Shown: positions 31,783 through 41,073, numbered from the stretch's first letter. The stretch is 64,000 nt of DNA from Fervidibacillus halotolerans (GCF_026547205.1 NZ_CP106877.1:1576771-1640770), one strand, 5' to 3'. The notes: generated from the letters alone by a model not told the origin. Translations and numbers: made by a program.

Positions 31783-32352
31783 TTATAAATTTGGAAACAG
31801 TTCCTTCGCCCTTTTCCAATACTGGTCCTTTATTTCTTCATCCTTTTCATTTTCCATTCGATTTAATAAATCCCGGACAAACATCGTTTTTTCTTCATGT
31901 TTCCAGTCGAATATTTCTTTATCAAAGGGTACTTTTTGCACTTTAACCTTCGCCTGTTCCAAAAGTTCCAATGCAAAGGGATCATTTTTATAATCTTCTG
32001 CATAATAAATCGTTTTAATGCCCGACTGAATAATCGCCTTCGTACATTGTAAACAAGGGAAATGGGTGACGTAAATTTCTGCCCCCTCCGTCGATACTCC
32101 GAATTTTGCACATTGTAATAATGCATTCATTTCCGCATGAATCGTTCGAACGCAATGATTGTCCACTAAATAACATCCTTTATCTAAACAATGGTCTCCC
32201 CCTGCAATTGAACCATTATAACCACCTGCAATGATTCGCTTTTCCCGTACGATCGTTGCACCGACAGATAACCGATTACACGTACTTCTTAACGACAATA
32301 AATAGCTTTGTGCCATAAAATATTCGTTCCAAGTTATTCGTTCTCGTTCCAT
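31783..32352 (-). CDS. comEB: ComE operon protein 2, dCMP deaminase family
   Basis: ComEB (189 aa) has the zinc deaminase fold: HAEMNALLQ supplies the histidine and catalytic glutamate, and FPCLQCTKA the two cysteines. It resembles dCMP deaminases that make dUMP for dTMP synthesis; ComEB is not required for transformation in B. subtilis. The ATG at 32352 follows AGGAGG by six bases. It lies 12 bases before comEC. Confidence 0.93.
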   Translation of the reverse strand: MERERITWNEYFMAQSYLLSLRSTCNRLSVGATIVREKRIIAGGYNGSIAGGDHCLDKGCYLVDNHCVRTIHAEMNALLQCAKFGVSTEGAEIYVTHFPCLQCTKAIIQSGIKTIYYAEDYKNDPFALELLEQAKVKVQKVPFDKEIFDWKHEEKTMFVRDLLNRMENEKDEEIKDQYWKRAKELFPNL

Positions 32353-32479
32353 TTTCGTCCTCCTAGGTGGGTCCATCTAAAATTCTATTACTAGTGTAGA
32401 CATGTTTAATCAGTAGCGTCAATAGAAAAAGGAAGTCGGAAAGGAGGGCCGAAAAATGTATCTGAAAATCCCCTTAACC

Positions 32480-33127
32480 TTAACGTACGGTTATGGAATC
32501 CTTTATTTTTTCAAAGGTCTTCTCTCCAATTCCAGAAATATTCATCAGTTCCTCTATTTCTTTAAAAGGTCCATTTTCTTTTCGATACTGAACAATTGCC
32601 TGGGCTTTGCTCGGACCGATTCCCGGTAAGGTTTGCAATAATTGTTCATCCGCATCATTAATATTAATCTGATCCTGTTTCTTTCCACCACCCCCTATAA
32701 CGAGTGGCGTTTTCTTTTCTTCACCTATTTTCGGAACGTAAATAACCATCTCATCGGTTACCCTTTCAGATAAATTAATTTGATCCACATCTGCCTCATC
32801 GGTAAACCCGCCAGCCCTTTGAATCACATCGATGATCCGCTCTCCCTCTTCCACTTTATAAACTCCTAGTTTATTCACCGCACCTTTTACATCGACCATC
32901 ATTTTTTTATCTTCCTCAATCACCGATGCTTCTTTCTTTTCCTGATCTTCTATCACCTCTTCATCCATAAAAAGGAACGGATTTTCATCAACCGAAACTT
33001 GCTGAACTGAATCGGATAATTGGTTATGAATAATATATACTCCGATGGCAAATCCAACGAAAGAACCGACTATTATTAACTTTTTCTTTTCAAGGATCCA
33101 GCCTTTAATCGTCTCCCACAGAAGCAT
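32480..33127 (-). CDS. comEA: Competence protein ComEA, DNA receptor
   Basis: ComEA (215 aa) is the membrane-anchored double-stranded DNA receptor of the competence system. An N-terminal membrane helix (about 18-35) is followed by an acidic linker, an SLBB-type domain (VDVKGAVNKLGVYKVEEGERI) and paired helix-hairpin-helix motifs at the end (LLQTLPGIGPSKAQAIVQYR, LMNISGIGEKTFEKI). AAGGGTG stands before the ATG. The comE operon is normally ComK-dependent; I saw only a partial match to a ComK box before it. Confidence 0.95.
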   Translation of the reverse strand: MLLWETIKGWILEKKKLIIVGSFVGFAIGVYIIHNQLSDSVQQVSVDENPFLFMDEEVIEDQEKKEASVIEEDKKMMVDVKGAVNKLGVYKVEEGERIIDVIQRAGGFTDEADVDQINLSERVTDEMVIYVPKIGEEKKTPLVIGGGGKKQDQININDADEQLLQTLPGIGPSKAQAIVQYRKENGPFKEIEELMNISGIGEKTFEKIKDSITVR

Positions 33128-33185
33128 AATTCACCCTTTCCTTTCATACAGTTTTATGAAACAGCTTTTTATTGGAGGGAGAAAC

Positions 33186-34019
33186 ATGCGGGTTGGATTT
33201 ATCGGCACTGGAAATATGGGAACGATTTTGATCGAAAGTTTTATTGAAAGCGGTGCAGTTCGGGAACAAGAGGTGATGATTACGAATCGTCGCCTGTTCA
33301 AGGCAAAAAAATTGAAAGAACGATATCCACATATTCATCTTGTTCAAAATGCGGAAGAAGTCGCAAAGTGGTCCGACGTCCTTTTTATATGTGTTAAGCC
33401 CTTTGACTTCCATCCCCTTTTAAAACAAATTCACAAATTCGTCACGGAGGATAAATGCCTCGTTTCCATTACAAGTTCCATAACCGTTGAACAGTTGGAA
33501 ACGATCGTTCCGTGTTCATGCGTACGCGTCATACCTAGTATTACGAATCGAGCATTTTCCGGAGCCTCTTTATTAACCTTTGGAAGTCGAACTAGCCCCC
33601 CATGGAAAGCAGCGATCACATTATTATTTAAAAATATTAGTCATCCAATTGAAATAGATCAACCATTAACGAGGGTTGCATCCGACATCATCAGCTGTGG
33701 TCCAGCATTTATCAGCTATTGTCTCCAAACCTTTATTCAAGGGGCGGTATCGGAAACAGGGATTGATGAAAATGTAGCGACAAAACTAACGGAAGAGATG
33801 TTAATTGGGTTAGGGGAATTAATTAAGAAAAATATTTATACATTACCGATCTTACAAGAAAAGGTATGTGTGAAAGGTGGGATTACCGGTGAAGGAATAA
33901 AAGTGTTAGAAACTTACCATTTTGAAAAGACGTTCGAAAAAATGTTTCATGCAACGCATTTAAAATATCGAGAAGAATTGGAAAAAATAAAGGGGCAATA
34001 TGACATTCATCATGAATAA
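33186..34019 (+). CDS. comER: ComER, pyrroline-5-carboxylate reductase family
   Basis: A 277-residue NADP-binding protein starting MRVGFIGTGNMG (Rossmann GxGxxG) with the ProC-family C-terminal dimerisation part (GITGEGIKVLE). It is named for its place opposite comEA; in Bacillus it is not required for transformation and its reaction is unsettled, though a link to sporulation has been suggested. GGAGGGAG precedes the ATG. Divergent from comEA with a 58-base gap and convergent with yqeM. Confidence 0.9.
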   Translation: MRVGFIGTGNMGTILIESFIESGAVREQEVMITNRRLFKAKKLKERYPHIHLVQNAEEVAKWSDVLFICVKPFDFHPLLKQIHKFVTEDKCLVSITSSITVEQLETIVPCSCVRVIPSITNRAFSGASLLTFGSRTSPPWKAAITLLFKNISHPIEIDQPLTRVASDIISCGPAFISYCLQTFIQGAVSETGIDENVATKLTEEMLIGLGELIKKNIYTLPILQEKVCVKGGITGEGIKVLETYHFEKTFEKMFHATHLKYREELEKIKGQYDIHHE

Positions 34020-34109
34020 TGTATTCGACATAAATTGCGTCAATTCCTTCTTCAAAAATGTTTTCAATTATATAAAATCCGATTCATCGATAAAAATACC
34101 GTACAAAGG

Positions 34110-34140
34110 AAAAACGGAGCCAAAAGCTGGCCCCTTTTTC
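34110..34140. terminator. Bidirectional terminator between comER and yqeM
   Basis: GGAGCCA (34116-34122) and TGGCCCC (34128-34134) pair apart from one position, flanked by AAAAAC on the left and TTTTTC on the right. On the minus strand the odd pair becomes G-U. It lies between two convergent stops. Confidence 0.8.
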
Positions 34141-34148
34141 AAAACAGT

Positions 34149-34895
34149 TTATTTCGGTTTTTGTGCCGTGAAAAAAATTCGCTCTGTTTGTTCCGTCACC
34201 ATTTGATCGGCAAAATCCCCCGACACTTCACGTACAACAAAGCCCGTTTCTTCTAACCATTGAACATATTGCTCGATAGTGAACGTTCGTTGCTTATGCA
34301 ATTCGTCATACCGCTCATATAAACCAGTATGATGATCGTACACAAAAAAGGTTAATTCATGTTCCACCGAGTTAGATGCTTCCCCCGGAAAACTATTCCA
34401 AATATAGGAAATTTCATCATCATTATCTGCAAAAGTGTTGCCGATGAATTCACGGATTTTCCCGACGGAATGGACATCAAATAGAAAGAGCCCATTAGGT
34501 TGCAATACATCGAATACAGATTGAAAGGTTTTATATACATCTTCCTCTGTTTGTAAATAATTTAAGGAATCACAAAAACTAATCACTACATCGAACGGTC
34601 CTATACTTTCTAAATTTCGCATATCCTGTTGAAAAAACGGAATGGTAAACCCTTTACTTTCTGCCTTGTTATGTGCAATTGCTAGCATTTCCTCCGATAC
34701 ATCCACTCCTGTTACGGTAAAACCTCTTTCATATAAACGGACGCTAACTTCTCCTGTCCCGCAAGCAAGATCGAGGACATCTTTCGTTTCCGGCAAAAAG
34801 CGACTAATCCCTTTAGCAAAAAAATCCATCCACTTTTCATATGGAGCTTCCTTCATTAATCGATCGTAAAGGGAAGCGAAATATTCATACGTCAT
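34149..34895 (-). CDS. yqeM: Class I SAM-dependent methyltransferase YqeM
   Basis: A 248-residue methyltransferase with the motif I sequence VLDLACGTGEVSVRL and the acidic strand VTGVDVSEEML. The substrate is unknown. The ATG at 34895 overlaps the rsfS stop as ATGA, so the two are translationally coupled; the open frame upstream is inside rsfS and is ignored. It ends the nadD-yqeK-rsfS-yqeM operon. Confidence 0.9.
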   Translation of the reverse strand: MTYEYFASLYDRLMKEAPYEKWMDFFAKGISRFLPETKDVLDLACGTGEVSVRLYERGFTVTGVDVSEEMLAIAHNKAESKGFTIPFFQQDMRNLESIGPFDVVISFCDSLNYLQTEEDVYKTFQSVFDVLQPNGLFLFDVHSVGKIREFIGNTFADNDDEISYIWNSFPGEASNSVEHELTFFVYDHHTGLYERYDELHKQRTFTIEQYVQWLEETGFVVREVSGDFADQMVTEQTERIFFTAQKPK

Positions 34896-35248
34896 ATACC
34901 TAATTCCTTCTTTATATCTTCCACCGTCGCATCGCCCCATAATTTTTCCAAATTGTAATAATTTCGTTCGTCCCGATGAAACACATGAACGACGACATCC
35001 CCGATATCGACTAAAATCCATCGGGCTTCGTCATATCCTTCCATCCTTTTTACCTCATAGCCTGCTTCGTCCAGTCGATCCCTGATTTCATCTGCAATCG
35101 CCTGAACTTGTTTATCCGAATTCCCGTGGCAAATTACGAAATAATCAGCAATTAATGAAATACCGACCATATTTAATACGATAATATTTTCTGCCTTTTT
35201 ATCATCAGCTGCTTTTACTGCGGTCATCAATGCTTCCCGATTCGTCAT
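34892..35248 (-). CDS. rsfS: Ribosome silencing factor RsfS
   Basis: RsfS (118 aa, also YqeL) binds ribosomal protein L14 and blocks joining of the subunits, lowering translation when nutrients fall. The family pattern is ADYFVICHGNSDKQVQAIADE and DYGDVVVHVF-like DIGDVVVHVFHRDERNYYNLE followed by LWGDA. It overlaps yqeM by four bases and follows yqeK. Confidence 0.95.
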   Translation of the reverse strand: MTNREALMTAVKAADDKKAENIIVLNMVGISLIADYFVICHGNSDKQVQAIADEIRDRLDEAGYEVKRMEGYDEARWILVDIGDVVVHVFHRDERNYYNLEKLWGDATVEDIKKELGI

Positions 35249-35314
35249 AAAAAAGCAATCCCTCCTAAATCGCTTCTTAAAAAGTTATCAAAGGATTCCC
35301 ATTTCCAATAATCA

Positions 35315-35887
35315 TTATTGGGAAACAAAAATCCGTTTTACAAAATCATTATACGTATGAACCGTATCTGGATAAACAGAAACCCGATTTTCTACTAAAT
35401 GAATAATCGTGTTTTGCAAAGCTTGGAAAACGGCGAGATCCAAATTCCTTTCGGCCAGTTCTCGCACCTGTTCAACGCCAGGAAATGATCGATTCGGCTC
35501 GATATAATCGGCTAAAAAGATAACTTTTTCCAATACAGTCATACCCGGTCTTCCGGTTGTATGATATTTTATGGCATTTAAAATCCCTTCGTCATCAATT
35601 CCCAATTCCCTTTGTACTAAAATCGCGCCGACCGGGGCATGCCAAAGTTCAGGATGAAAGTCGAGCAATTGTTTCGGTAAGGAAGATTCAACGATTACTC
35701 GACGCATTTCTTCATGCGGGCGGTATTTTGCATAATCATGAAAAATTGCAGCCAATTCCGTTTGTCCTAGATCACTTCCATATTTTCTAGCCAATTGAAG
35801 GGCTGTATCCAAAACCCCTAACGTATGAATATACCGTTTTTCAGGTAAGTGCTTTTTTATAATCTGTAACGCTTCATTTCTTTCCAT
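35315..35887 (-). CDS. yqeK: YqeK, bis(5'-nucleosyl)-tetraphosphatase (HD domain)
   Basis: An HD-domain hydrolase of 190 aa with AAIFHDYAKYRP (HD pair) and IKYHTTGRPGM. Gram-positive YqeK proteins split diadenosine tetraphosphate into two ADP. The ATG at 35887 has GAGGAG ten bases upstream and overlaps the end of nadD by 14 bases. Its closeness to nadD fits a theme of nucleotide housekeeping. Confidence 0.93.
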   Translation of the reverse strand: MERNEALQIIKKHLPEKRYIHTLGVLDTALQLARKYGSDLGQTELAAIFHDYAKYRPHEEMRRVIVESSLPKQLLDFHPELWHAPVGAILVQRELGIDDEGILNAIKYHTTGRPGMTVLEKVIFLADYIEPNRSFPGVEQVRELAERNLDLAVFQALQNTIIHLVENRVSVYPDTVHTYNDFVKRIFVSQ

Positions 35888-36446
35888 ACAAACCATGCTC
35901 CTCGATATACTGAATGATTGCCTCAGGTAATAAATACTTCACACTCATCCCTTTTGCGATAAAATTACGAATCATGGAAGAAGAAATTTGAATTGAAGGA
36001 ATTTCTACATAATGAATCGGATAAGTTGTCTCCCGTTTAAATCCGGGTCGATTAACGCCAATAAACGAAATGAGCTTCATTAATTGATCGATCTTATGCC
36101 AGTTCGGCAAATATTCTATCATGTCTGCACCGATAATAAAATAAAATTTTTTATCCGGTTCCCGTTTTTTCAGCAAACGAATGGTATCATAAGTGAATGA
36201 TTTTCCATTTCTTTCCATTTCGATTAATTCTATTTTAAAAGCGGGATGGCCTTCTATTGCATATTTCAACATTTGAATTCGATCGGAATTCGTCGTCGTA
36301 GAAGTCTTTTCTTTATGAGGCGGGAGATAATTCGGCATAAACCAAATTTCATCCAATTGGCACTGTTGCCAAACTTGATCAGCGATAATTAAATGTCCGA
36401 TATGGGGAGGATCAAATGTCCCTCCTAAGATCCCGACCTTTTTCAT
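35874..36446 (-). CDS. nadD: Nicotinate-nucleotide adenylyltransferase
   Basis: NadD (190 aa) joins nicotinate mononucleotide and ATP to make deamido-NAD. Motifs are GILGGTFDPPHIGHL with the HxGH signature and ISSSMIRNFI, the family's second ATP-binding motif. The ATG at 36446 follows GGAG by nine bases; other in-frame ATGs upstream are too close to that site. It overlaps yqeK and follows yhbY by about 20 bases. Confidence 0.96.
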   Translation of the reverse strand: MKKVGILGGTFDPPHIGHLIIADQVWQQCQLDEIWFMPNYLPPHKEKTSTTTNSDRIQMLKYAIEGHPAFKIELIEMERNGKSFTYDTIRLLKKREPDKKFYFIIGADMIEYLPNWHKIDQLMKLISFIGVNRPGFKRETTYPIHYVEIPSIQISSSMIRNFIAKGMSVKYLLPEAIIQYIEEHGLYGKK

Positions 36447-36466
36447 TGACATCTGCTCCATTTTTC

Positions 36467-36757
36467 TCAAGGTAATTCAATTCGCTTTTTTTCCTTTGAT
36501 TCTTTATATAAGACGATCGTATTTCCGATGATTTGAACGATTTCTGCCCCCGTATTTTCCGCTAACTGCTCAGCAATGGTTTCCTTATTTTCCTCACAGT
36601 TTTGCAAAACGGACACTTTTAGTAATTCCCTTGCTTCCAGAGCGTCTTCAATTTGTTTAATCATATTTTGATTAACACCTGATTTTCCCACTTGAAAAAT
36701 CGGGTCGAGATGGTGGGCTTTTGATCGTAAAAACCGTTTTTGTTTTCCTGTTAACAT
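36467..36757 (-). CDS. yhbY: Ribosome assembly RNA-binding protein YhbY
   Basis: A CRM-domain protein of 96 aa: LTGKQKRFLRSKAHHLDPIFQVGKSGVN with the GKSG loop that contacts RNA, and AEIVQIIGNTIVLY. It associates with pre-50S particles. It lies between aroE and nadD, four bases after aroE, which is the order in Bacillus (yqeI). Confidence 0.94.
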   Translation of the reverse strand: MLTGKQKRFLRSKAHHLDPIFQVGKSGVNQNMIKQIEDALEARELLKVSVLQNCEENKETIAEQLAENTGAEIVQIIGNTIVLYKESKEKKRIELP

Positions 36758-36761
36758 ATAA

Positions 36762-37592
36762 TCATGCTCCTTTTAATTGTTTCATCATCTTCTTACGTGC
36801 TGATTCAATGTCAGGGTCAATCCCTGTCCAAAGCCAAAAGGACCGGGCAGCTTGATACAAAAGCATATTTATCCCGTTTTCCACAATCGCACCTTTTTTC
36901 TTCGCCAACGCCAAAAATTCCGTTTCTAACGGGCGGTAAATTAAATCGAATACGATGGTCCCCTTCTTTAAACAATTTAAAGAAATCGGTAGCTCATGAA
37001 CATTCGGATACATCCCAACAGGGGTCGTTTGAATGATTAAGTCGTAGTTTCCCATTCGATCATACAATTGTTCCAAAGAAAGAGCTTCACTAAAGTTTTC
37101 CGGGGAGTATTTTCCGATCAATCGTCTTGCATTTTCGATCGTTCGATTCGCAACATCAATTCTTTCCACATTTTCCTTATATAGTGAAAAATAAACCGCT
37201 CTTGCCGCTCCACCAGCACCGATGACCGCTATTTTCATTCCTGTGAGATTTTTTACAACGGTCTTTAAAGCCCGGATAAAACCGTAACCATCAGTATTGT
37301 AACCGATGAATTTTCCATTTTTGTAAACAACCGTATTCACAGCACCGATTTGGATCGCTGTCTCATCCACCTCATCTAAAAGGGGAATAATCGCCTCTTT
37401 ATGAGGGATGGTGACATTGAATCCTTTTATTCCTTCCCTACGTAGCATTTGAATTCCTTTTTCCAAATCTGATCTTGGAATCAATATTTTCCTATATTCT
37501 CCTTCGATATTAGCTTCGAATAAAAATTGATGATGGATGACAGGGGAAAGGGAGTGGTCGATCGGATCACCAATAACACCATATCTATCCAA
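36762..37592 (-). CDS. aroE: Shikimate dehydrogenase
   Basis: AroE (276 aa) reduces 3-dehydroshikimate to shikimate with NADPH. The shikimate-binding SLSP (DHSLSPVIHH) and catalytic lysine region (FNVTIPHKEAI), NTDGYGF, and the Rossmann GAGGAARAV are present. The NRT motif (VANRTIENARR) indicates NADP. It lies between yqeH and yhbY; the 140-base gap before it may hold a promoter. Confidence 0.96.
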   Translation of the reverse strand: MDRYGVIGDPIDHSLSPVIHHQFLFEANIEGEYRKILIPRSDLEKGIQMLRREGIKGFNVTIPHKEAIIPLLDEVDETAIQIGAVNTVVYKNGKFIGYNTDGYGFIRALKTVVKNLTGMKIAVIGAGGAARAVYFSLYKENVERIDVANRTIENARRLIGKYSPENFSEALSLEQLYDRMGNYDLIIQTTPVGMYPNVHELPISLNCLKKGTIVFDLIYRPLETEFLALAKKKGAIVENGINMLLYQAARSFWLWTGIDPDIESARKKMMKQLKGA

Positions 37593-37732
37593 ATCAAATT
37601 CCTCCTAGGGCAATGAATGTCTACGATTTATTATATCACGGAATGACCGACCGATTAGAAATCCACCCTTTGAACTCGACAAATGCAATAAAACATATTG
37701 TTTCGATTTAATATGTTCGTTCCAGTTATCCG

Positions 37733-38833
37733 TTAAATTAATGATTTTCGGATAAAAATTCGAACTCCTTTTGGGACATATACTGCCACGGTAACGCCAC
37801 CTTTAGGAATCGTTACCCAACCGAGACCGGAAAATACGATATCCGTTTTTCCTTCTTCAATGGAAAATTCATGCCGATCGAATGGGGGAACATCATCGAT
37901 ATACTCCTTCGACGGTGGAGATAAAAATTCCCCTCGATGTTTATCATAAAGATCATCAGCCTTTTCCATTTTAGTTCGATGAATCGGTAGCTCATTTGAT
38001 AAATAACAAACGAAAGAATGTCGATCTCCCTTGATAAAGTCAAGACGAGCCAATCCACCGAAAAATAATGTTTGTCGCTCATTTAATTGAAACACTTTTG
38101 GCTTAATTTCCTTTTTAGGCGTAATGATTTTCAAATCGGCCTTGGACACAAAATGAGCCATTTGATGATGATTGATAATCCCAGGTGTATCGTAAATAGC
38201 CTTTCCATCATCGAGAGGGATTTCGATCATATCTAAAGTTGTCCCGGGAAAATAAGAAGTCGTAATCACTTGTTCTTCACCTGAAACTTCTTTTATAATC
38301 CGGTTAATAAACGTCGATTTCCCAACATTGGTCGCACCGATTACGTACACATCTTTCCCTTTTCGATAATGGTCAATTAAATGAATTACCTTTTGTATAT
38401 TATATCCTTTTGCCGAGCTAACTAAGGCAACATCGATAGGCTTTAATCCAAATTCCTTTGCCTGGGATCGAATCCAGTGGATTAATTTATTTTCATTTAC
38501 TGACTTTGGCAAAAGATCCATCTTATTTCCAAGCAATAGAACATCTCCCCGAACCCAACGATGAATTCCGGGTAACCAACTTCCATGAAAATCAAAAATA
38601 TCAACAATTTTTACAACCAATCCGTCACTTTCACCAATTTGACGGAGAATGTTTAAAAAATCATCATCGGAAAGCTGGACATCTCTTACCTCATTATAAT
38701 GTTTCAAGCGGAAACAACGTTGACAGAGTACGGACTCCTTTCCGATAGATGACTTTGGCGTATATCCAATCTCATCCGGATGTTCCGTTTGTAACTTCAC
38801 ACCGCAACCGATACATCTCCATTCATTTTCCAC
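37733..38833 (-). CDS. yqeH: Ribosome biogenesis GTPase YqeH
   Basis: YqeH (366 aa) is a circularly permuted GTPase needed for 30S assembly. A zinc finger at the N-terminus (CIGCGV ... CQRCFRL) is followed by the permuted motifs: NKMDLL (G4), SAKGY (G5), GATNVGKST (G1), then DTPG (G3), and a C-terminal RNA-binding part. The start is a GTG that overlaps the yqeG stop by 11 bases. Confidence 0.95.
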   Translation of the reverse strand: MENEWRCIGCGVKLQTEHPDEIGYTPKSSIGKESVLCQRCFRLKHYNEVRDVQLSDDDFLNILRQIGESDGLVVKIVDIFDFHGSWLPGIHRWVRGDVLLLGNKMDLLPKSVNENKLIHWIRSQAKEFGLKPIDVALVSSAKGYNIQKVIHLIDHYRKGKDVYVIGATNVGKSTFINRIIKEVSGEEQVITTSYFPGTTLDMIEIPLDDGKAIYDTPGIINHHQMAHFVSKADLKIITPKKEIKPKVFQLNERQTLFFGGLARLDFIKGDRHSFVCYLSNELPIHRTKMEKADDLYDKHRGEFLSPPSKEYIDDVPPFDRHEFSIEEGKTDIVFSGLGWVTIPKGGVTVAVYVPKGVRIFIRKSLI

Positions 38834-39353
38834 TTTCCGTATTCCCCCTTTGCAGCAAACCCTTTTTCATAAAATGACTTAAAATATATCCTTCGATTTT
38901 TCGATTGATTTTCGTTTGCCAACCATCTGTATCAGCAACTGGCGTAACAAGAATCGTTCGAAATCCGAGTTTATTTCCACCTAATATATCTGTCAACAAT
39001 TGATCGCCAACGACAGCGGTTTCCTCTTTTTTCCCATCTAATAATTTTAGTGCGGATAAAAAGGATTTTCCTAACGGCTTTTTTGCCCTCGATATAAAGG
39101 GAATTCCTAACGGTTCACTAAAGGCTTGAACACGCTTTTCATTATTATTGGATACGATAATCATTTGAATACCCGCTTCCTTCATCTGTTGAAACCACTG
39201 AATGAGGTTAGGAGGAGGTAAAGGCCTGTCCCACTCGGCCAATGTATTATCCAAATCGGTAATCAAACCTTTAATATTCCGTTCTTTTAAAAACTCTGGG
39301 GTAATTTGATGGACAGAATTCACGTAATCATCCGGTAAAAACAGTTTCAGCAT
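38823..39353 (-). CDS. yqeG: YqeG family HAD-IIIA phosphatase
   Basis: A 176-residue HAD phosphatase with LITDLDNTLAEWD (the two catalytic aspartates), MIIVSNNNEKR and AVVGDQLLTDILGGNK. Relatives act on phosphatidylglycerophosphate in other lineages; the substrate here is not known. The ATG at 39353 follows GAGGTG by six bases and is preferred over the GTG at 39362. It is the first gene of yqeG-yqeH-aroE-yhbY-nadD-yqeK-rsfS-yqeM. Confidence 0.92.
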   Translation of the reverse strand: MLKLFLPDDYVNSVHQITPEFLKERNIKGLITDLDNTLAEWDRPLPPPNLIQWFQQMKEAGIQMIIVSNNNEKRVQAFSEPLGIPFISRAKKPLGKSFLSALKLLDGKKEETAVVGDQLLTDILGGNKLGFRTILVTPVADTDGWQTKINRKIEGYILSHFMKKGLLQRGNTESGK

Positions 39354-39530
39354 CTCGTACACCTCGAATTATTCTTTAACGCTTATCATCATATCGAAAA
39401 TCAGCCTATTTTTCAAAATAAAATTGAAATAGCAAAAAAAAACAGTTCTTTCCGTTTTGTTCGACATATTTTTTCATTTTTCTGATTAAACAAAAAAATA
39501 TTTCGACAAATTCTTCAATTTTTCCATCCC

Positions 39531-39628
39531 TGTGAATAAGTTTATTCACAATAATAACAGCGATTTAATCGAAATAAAATAATCTATTCACAATCTGTCC
39601 ACATTTTATCCACCCCTAATGTGGATAA
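39531..39628. promoter_or_regulatory. Cluster of DnaA boxes upstream of sda
   Basis: Within 98 bases there are TGTGAATAA (39531, complement of TTATTCACA), TTATTCACA (39542), CTATTCACA (39584), CTGTCCACA (39595), TTATCCACC (39606) and a perfect TTATCCACA on the minus strand (39620-39628). sda transcription depends on DnaA in B. subtilis, so these are likely binding sites for that control. The gap contains no gene. Confidence 0.8.
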
Positions 39629-39637
39629 AATGACCGG

Positions 39638-39666
39638 TTGTCACGGAAAATATTTTTTGCTAAAGT
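39638..39666 (+). promoter_or_regulatory. Putative sigma-A promoter of sda
   Basis: TTGTCA (39638-39643), 17 bases, TAAAGT (39661-39666). It lies ten bases after the last DnaA box, so DnaA could contact RNA polymerase. Confidence 0.7.
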
Positions 39667-39755
39667 ATGGTTAGTCCAAAACATATTTTGTCTAGTAAAT
39701 GCATAAACTAATCTTTTTTATTAAGTTGGAGGTGACAGGTGGCGGACCGAACAAA

Positions 39756-39896
39756 ATGAAACATTTATCTGACGATTTGTTGATTGAATCCTATTTCAAA
39801 GCGATTAAATTTAATCTCTCTCAAGATTTTATTCGCATGATTGAAAAGGAAATTCACCGCCGATCTTTGAATGTAAAAATCGAAAAATCGTCATAA
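39756..39896 (+). CDS. sda: Sporulation checkpoint histidine kinase inhibitor Sda
   Basis: Sda (46 aa) blocks autophosphorylation of the sporulation kinases KinA and KinB when replication is disturbed. The helical hairpin reads [20 protein letters not shown] and then [17 protein letters not shown], close to the family sequence. The ATG at 39756 is taken; AGGTGG lies 13 bases upstream, and an in-frame GTG at 39732 sits too near GGAGG. The DnaA boxes upstream fit the known replication checkpoint. Confidence 0.93.
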   Translation: MKHLSDDLLIESYFKAIKFNLSQDFIRMIEKEIHRRSLNVKIEKSS

Positions 39897-40199
39897 AAAT
39901 ATGACATGGGAGGTAACATTTTTTCTTCTTTTCCAAATTTAAAAACAGTACGACACTTGCAGCATTCCCCTCGGCGGTGAATATCTCCTTATTTTCTCCT
40001 TGCTTTCGATATGAACGGTGCATCACCATCTATTCAACTTCTTCCAACGAAAAAATCGAAAGTAATGATATTTTTTAGATATTGATCCGATTGAAAAAAA
40101 TAAGAAAATGTCTAAAAACCGTTCTTTCCATTTCCTTTTTGGAAAGGGAAAAAGGGGGTTCCCTTTATTCTTCGATTATTCGACCGAGTAAGGAAAAGG
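39897..40199. other. Intergenic region between sda and sigK, weak hairpin only
   Basis: No ORF here is convincing on either strand. A modest hairpin (AAAGGGAA at 40143-40150 with TTCCCTTT at 40159-40166) followed by ATTCTTC could be a weak terminator for both convergent genes. The rest is AT-rich with no recognised motif. Confidence 0.5.
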
Positions 40200-40916
40200 T
40201 TAGGAACGTTTTTTTTGTGCCTTTGTCGAACGGTAATATTCATGGAACATTTTCATCAGTGCACGCTTTTCAATACGAGATACGTAACTTCTTGAAATTC
40301 CTAACTCCTTAGCAATTTCCCTTTGTGTCTTTTCCCGATTCATATTCAATCCAAACCTACCGATAATAACCTCTTTTTCCCGTTCATCTAATACGTTAAT
40401 GTATTTTTTTACCTTTTCTAATTCCATATTTAATTGAATCGTATCGATAACATCCTCAGTATCCGATTTTAACACATCGATTAAACTGATTTCATTCCCT
40501 TCCTTATCTTGCCCAATCGGATCATGGAGAGATACGTCTTTTTTTGTTTTTTTCAACGCTCTAAGATGCATGAGGATTTCATTTTCAATGCACCTTGCTG
40601 CATATGTAGCTAATTTTGTTCCCTTCCCTTCCGAATAACTTTCAATCGCTTTAATAAGACCAATCGTTCCAATGGAAATTAAGTCTTCTTGATCTTCTCC
40701 GGTGTTTTCAAACTTTTTTACAATGTGTGCGACTAAACGAAGATTATGTTCAATCAATTTATTTCGAGCTTGTTGATCCCCCTCTGCCATCAATTGTAAA
40801 TATTTCTTCTCTTCACTGGCAGATAACGGTTGTGGGAAGGCATTATTTTTTACATAGGATACGAAGAAAACGATATCTTTGAAAAATAAAGCAAGGATAG
40901 AAAAAAGACCAGACAT
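40200..40916 (-). CDS. sigK: RNA polymerase sigma-K factor, uninterrupted
   Basis: Sigma-K (238 aa) directs late mother-cell transcription in sporulation. A hydrophobic pro-sequence ([20 protein letters not shown]) before NNAFPQPLS shows it is made as pro-sigma-K and processed by SpoIVFB. Region 2 ([38 protein letters not shown]) and region 4 ([36 protein letters not shown]) are intact. The gene is in one piece, so no skin element splits it as it does in B. subtilis. Its upstream region has CATAAGGAT, a possible but unproven sigma-E/K -10. Confidence 0.96.
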   Translation of the reverse strand: MSGLFSILALFFKDIVFFVSYVKNNAFPQPLSASEEKKYLQLMAEGDQQARNKLIEHNLRLVAHIVKKFENTGEDQEDLISIGTIGLIKAIESYSEGKGTKLATYAARCIENEILMHLRALKKTKKDVSLHDPIGQDKEGNEISLIDVLKSDTEDVIDTIQLNMELEKVKKYINVLDEREKEVIIGRFGLNMNREKTQREIAKELGISRSYVSRIEKRALMKMFHEYYRSTKAQKKRS

Positions 40917-41073
40917 TGCTACACCTCCATCATTTCACTTTAATCTTTATAAGTTATCCTTATGTCTTTTCAACACCAATTGTGTCTGTCCGGTTTTATT
41001 TCTCGAATTCGTAAGTTGTTTTAGGTACATCCCTTTTCATTACTCCCTCTTCATATACTTATTGGCGCATAGT

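Noticed and set aside
33128-33185. ComK box between comEA and comER
   Set aside because: Only one partial AAAA-N5-TTTC match was found; a proper pair of boxes with correct spacing was not seen.
40917-41073. Sigma-E or sigma-K promoter before sigK
   Set aside because: CATAAGGAT resembles a -10, but no -35 stood at the right distance.
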